Source of the DNA: an uncultured bacterium
GTDB taxonomy: Bacteria > Verrucomicrobiota > Kiritimatiellia > CAIKKV01
Direction of reading: 5' to 3'
NCBI GenBank assembly: GCA_903828035.1
Contig: CAIKKV010000552.1
Location: forward strand, 1 to 7,045
DNA length: 7,045 bases
The notes beneath the pieces were generated by a model. That model worked only from the letters and a program-made list of their open reading frames with translations, was not told where the DNA came from and ran no database searches. The position numbers were made by a program, and so were the translations under genes. Numbering within the stretch: position 1 is the first letter of the stretch; each line of letters opens with the position of its first letter. Positions 6,374 to 7,045 of this stretch are shown one piece after another.

Positions 6374-7045
6374 GCACAGAACCAGGCTGAGCAGCGTCAG
6401 CGGAACTCCCAGCTTGCAGAAATCCCAGAAGGAAAAGGGCTGGTTGTTGCGCCGGGCCACCTGGGCGATCACCACGTTCGCCGAAGCTCCGATCAGCGTG
6501 CCGTTGCCGCCCAGGCAGGCGCCCAGCGCCAGCGACCAGAACAGGGGCTGCAGGATCTGCGTGCCGATCAACGCCTCCTGCCCCTCAAGCCCCATCTGCC
6601 GGGCAAAGGCGGGCCCCATGCTCTGCACGAGCGGAATCATGGCCATCACCAGCGGGATGTTGTCCACGATGGCCGATGCCACGGCGCTGAACCACAGGAT
6701 CGCGATCGCCGTGATGAACAGGTTGCCGCCCGTCATCTTCAACAGCAGTTGCCCCATCCACTGGAAAACCCCGGTGTGCTCCAGGCCGAAGATCAGCATG
6801 AACAGGCCGATAAAGAAGAAGATCGTGTTCCACTCCACATACGCCAGGATCTCGTGGGCCTCCCGCTTGACGACGATGGCCATGACCACGGCGCCCGCGA
6901 GGGCCAGCAGCCCCGGCTCGATGTTCAGGAACCGGCCCGTGAAGAGTCCGACCAGCACCAGGAAAAACACGACCGCCGCCTTGCGCAGGGGGCCCGGCTG
7001 AAGGATGGCCAGGTCGGGCCGGGCGCGGCGGATGCGCTCCCGCCC
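6338..7045 (-). CDS. ArsB/NhaD-type (ion transporter superfamily) permease, C-terminal part
   Basis: Inner-membrane ion or organic-anion transporter. The 235 visible residues are the C-terminal part of a family usually over 400 long; the frame is open to the window edge, so the GTG at 6970 is not taken as the start. Counting from the window edge, hydrophobic segments lie at about 22-39, 42-60, 72-88, 108-123, 126-143, 164-195 (two possible passes) and 212-230. Family-type motifs are EWNTIFFFIGLFML at 71-84, SAIVDNIPLV at 124-133 and GGNGTLIGASANVV at 179-192; the Asp128-Asn129 and GNGT-type elements fit the substrate and ion sites of ArsB/NhaD/SLC13-like proteins. The substrate could be Na+/H+, arsenite, or a carboxylate or anion; sequence does not decide, and no arsenic genes are nearby. 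It ends with TAA at 6338-6340 and overlaps the end of the convergent regulator gene. Confidence 0.9.
   Translation of the reverse strand, partial: GRERIRRARPDLAILQPGPLRKAAVVFFLVLVGLFTGRFLNIEPGLLALAGAVVMAIVVKREAHEILAYVEWNTIFFFIGLFMLIFGLEHTGVFQWMGQLLLKMTGGNLFITAIAILWFSAVASAIVDNIPLVMAMIPLVQSMGPAFARQMGLEGQEALIGTQILQPLFWSLALGACLGGNGTLIGASANVVIAQVARRNNQPFSFWDFCKLGVPLTLLSLVLCSGYIYLRYFHR

Noticed and set aside
6414..7001. Plus-strand open frame opposite the permease
   Set aside because: The minus-strand product shows membrane helices and ArsB/NhaD-type motifs; the plus product is Pro-, Ser- and Arg-rich without a domain.
6374..7045. Arsenic resistance locus suggested by the ArsB-like permease
   Set aside because: No ArsR, ArsC or ArsA gene is visible, and the superfamily covers many substrates, so a specific arsenite role is not supported.

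Overview
The window is GC-rich bacterial DNA, with codon third positions mostly G or C. It carries four protein-coding genes, two of them cut by the window edges. No RNA gene, CRISPR array, insertion sequence or phage gene is visible. The mix suggests a member of the PVC group (Verrucomicrobiota, Kiritimatiellota, Lentisphaerota or Planctomycetota): a very large multi-PAS hybrid kinase, a Gfo/Idh/MocA oxidoreductase with an 'LLNWGPHIID' motif, and a LacI-type regulator with a 'CWAS' insert after its helix-turn-helix. That assignment rests on recalled family resemblance, not on a marker gene, so it is tentative.

Layout. Bases 2-3919 (+) hold most of a membrane-bound hybrid histidine kinase whose N-terminus lies upstream of the window. 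It has two tandem extracytoplasmic sensor regions, three visible membrane helices, three PAS domains, a kinase core and a C-terminal receiver. A 218-bp gap follows. It contains an imperfect 12-bp tandem repeat, weak hairpins, and then a well-formed promoter whose -10 region overlaps an 18-bp imperfect palindrome with a central CG, the usual form of a LacI-family operator. This promoter serves a cytoplasmic Gfo/Idh/MocA oxidoreductase at 4138-5193 (+), which has a strong Shine-Dalgarno site. A 64-bp gap holds a probable terminator and a second promoter. Its predicted transcript starts almost exactly at the ATG of a LacI-family repressor at 5258-6373 (+), so that mRNA may be leaderless. The last gene, 6338 to beyond 7045 (-), is the C-terminal part of an ArsB/NhaD-type (ion transporter superfamily) permease. 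It converges on the repressor gene and overlaps it by 36 bp.

How the genes may work together. The likeliest functional pair is the oxidoreductase (probably sugar, polyol or glycoside-type metabolism) and the adjacent LacI regulator, with the palindrome at the oxidoreductase promoter as a candidate operator. The kinase and the permease look like independent neighbours. I did not find a clearly new system. The most useful leads are the candidate operator, the possible leaderless repressor mRNA, and an Asn in place of the usual catalytic Asp in the oxidoreductase.
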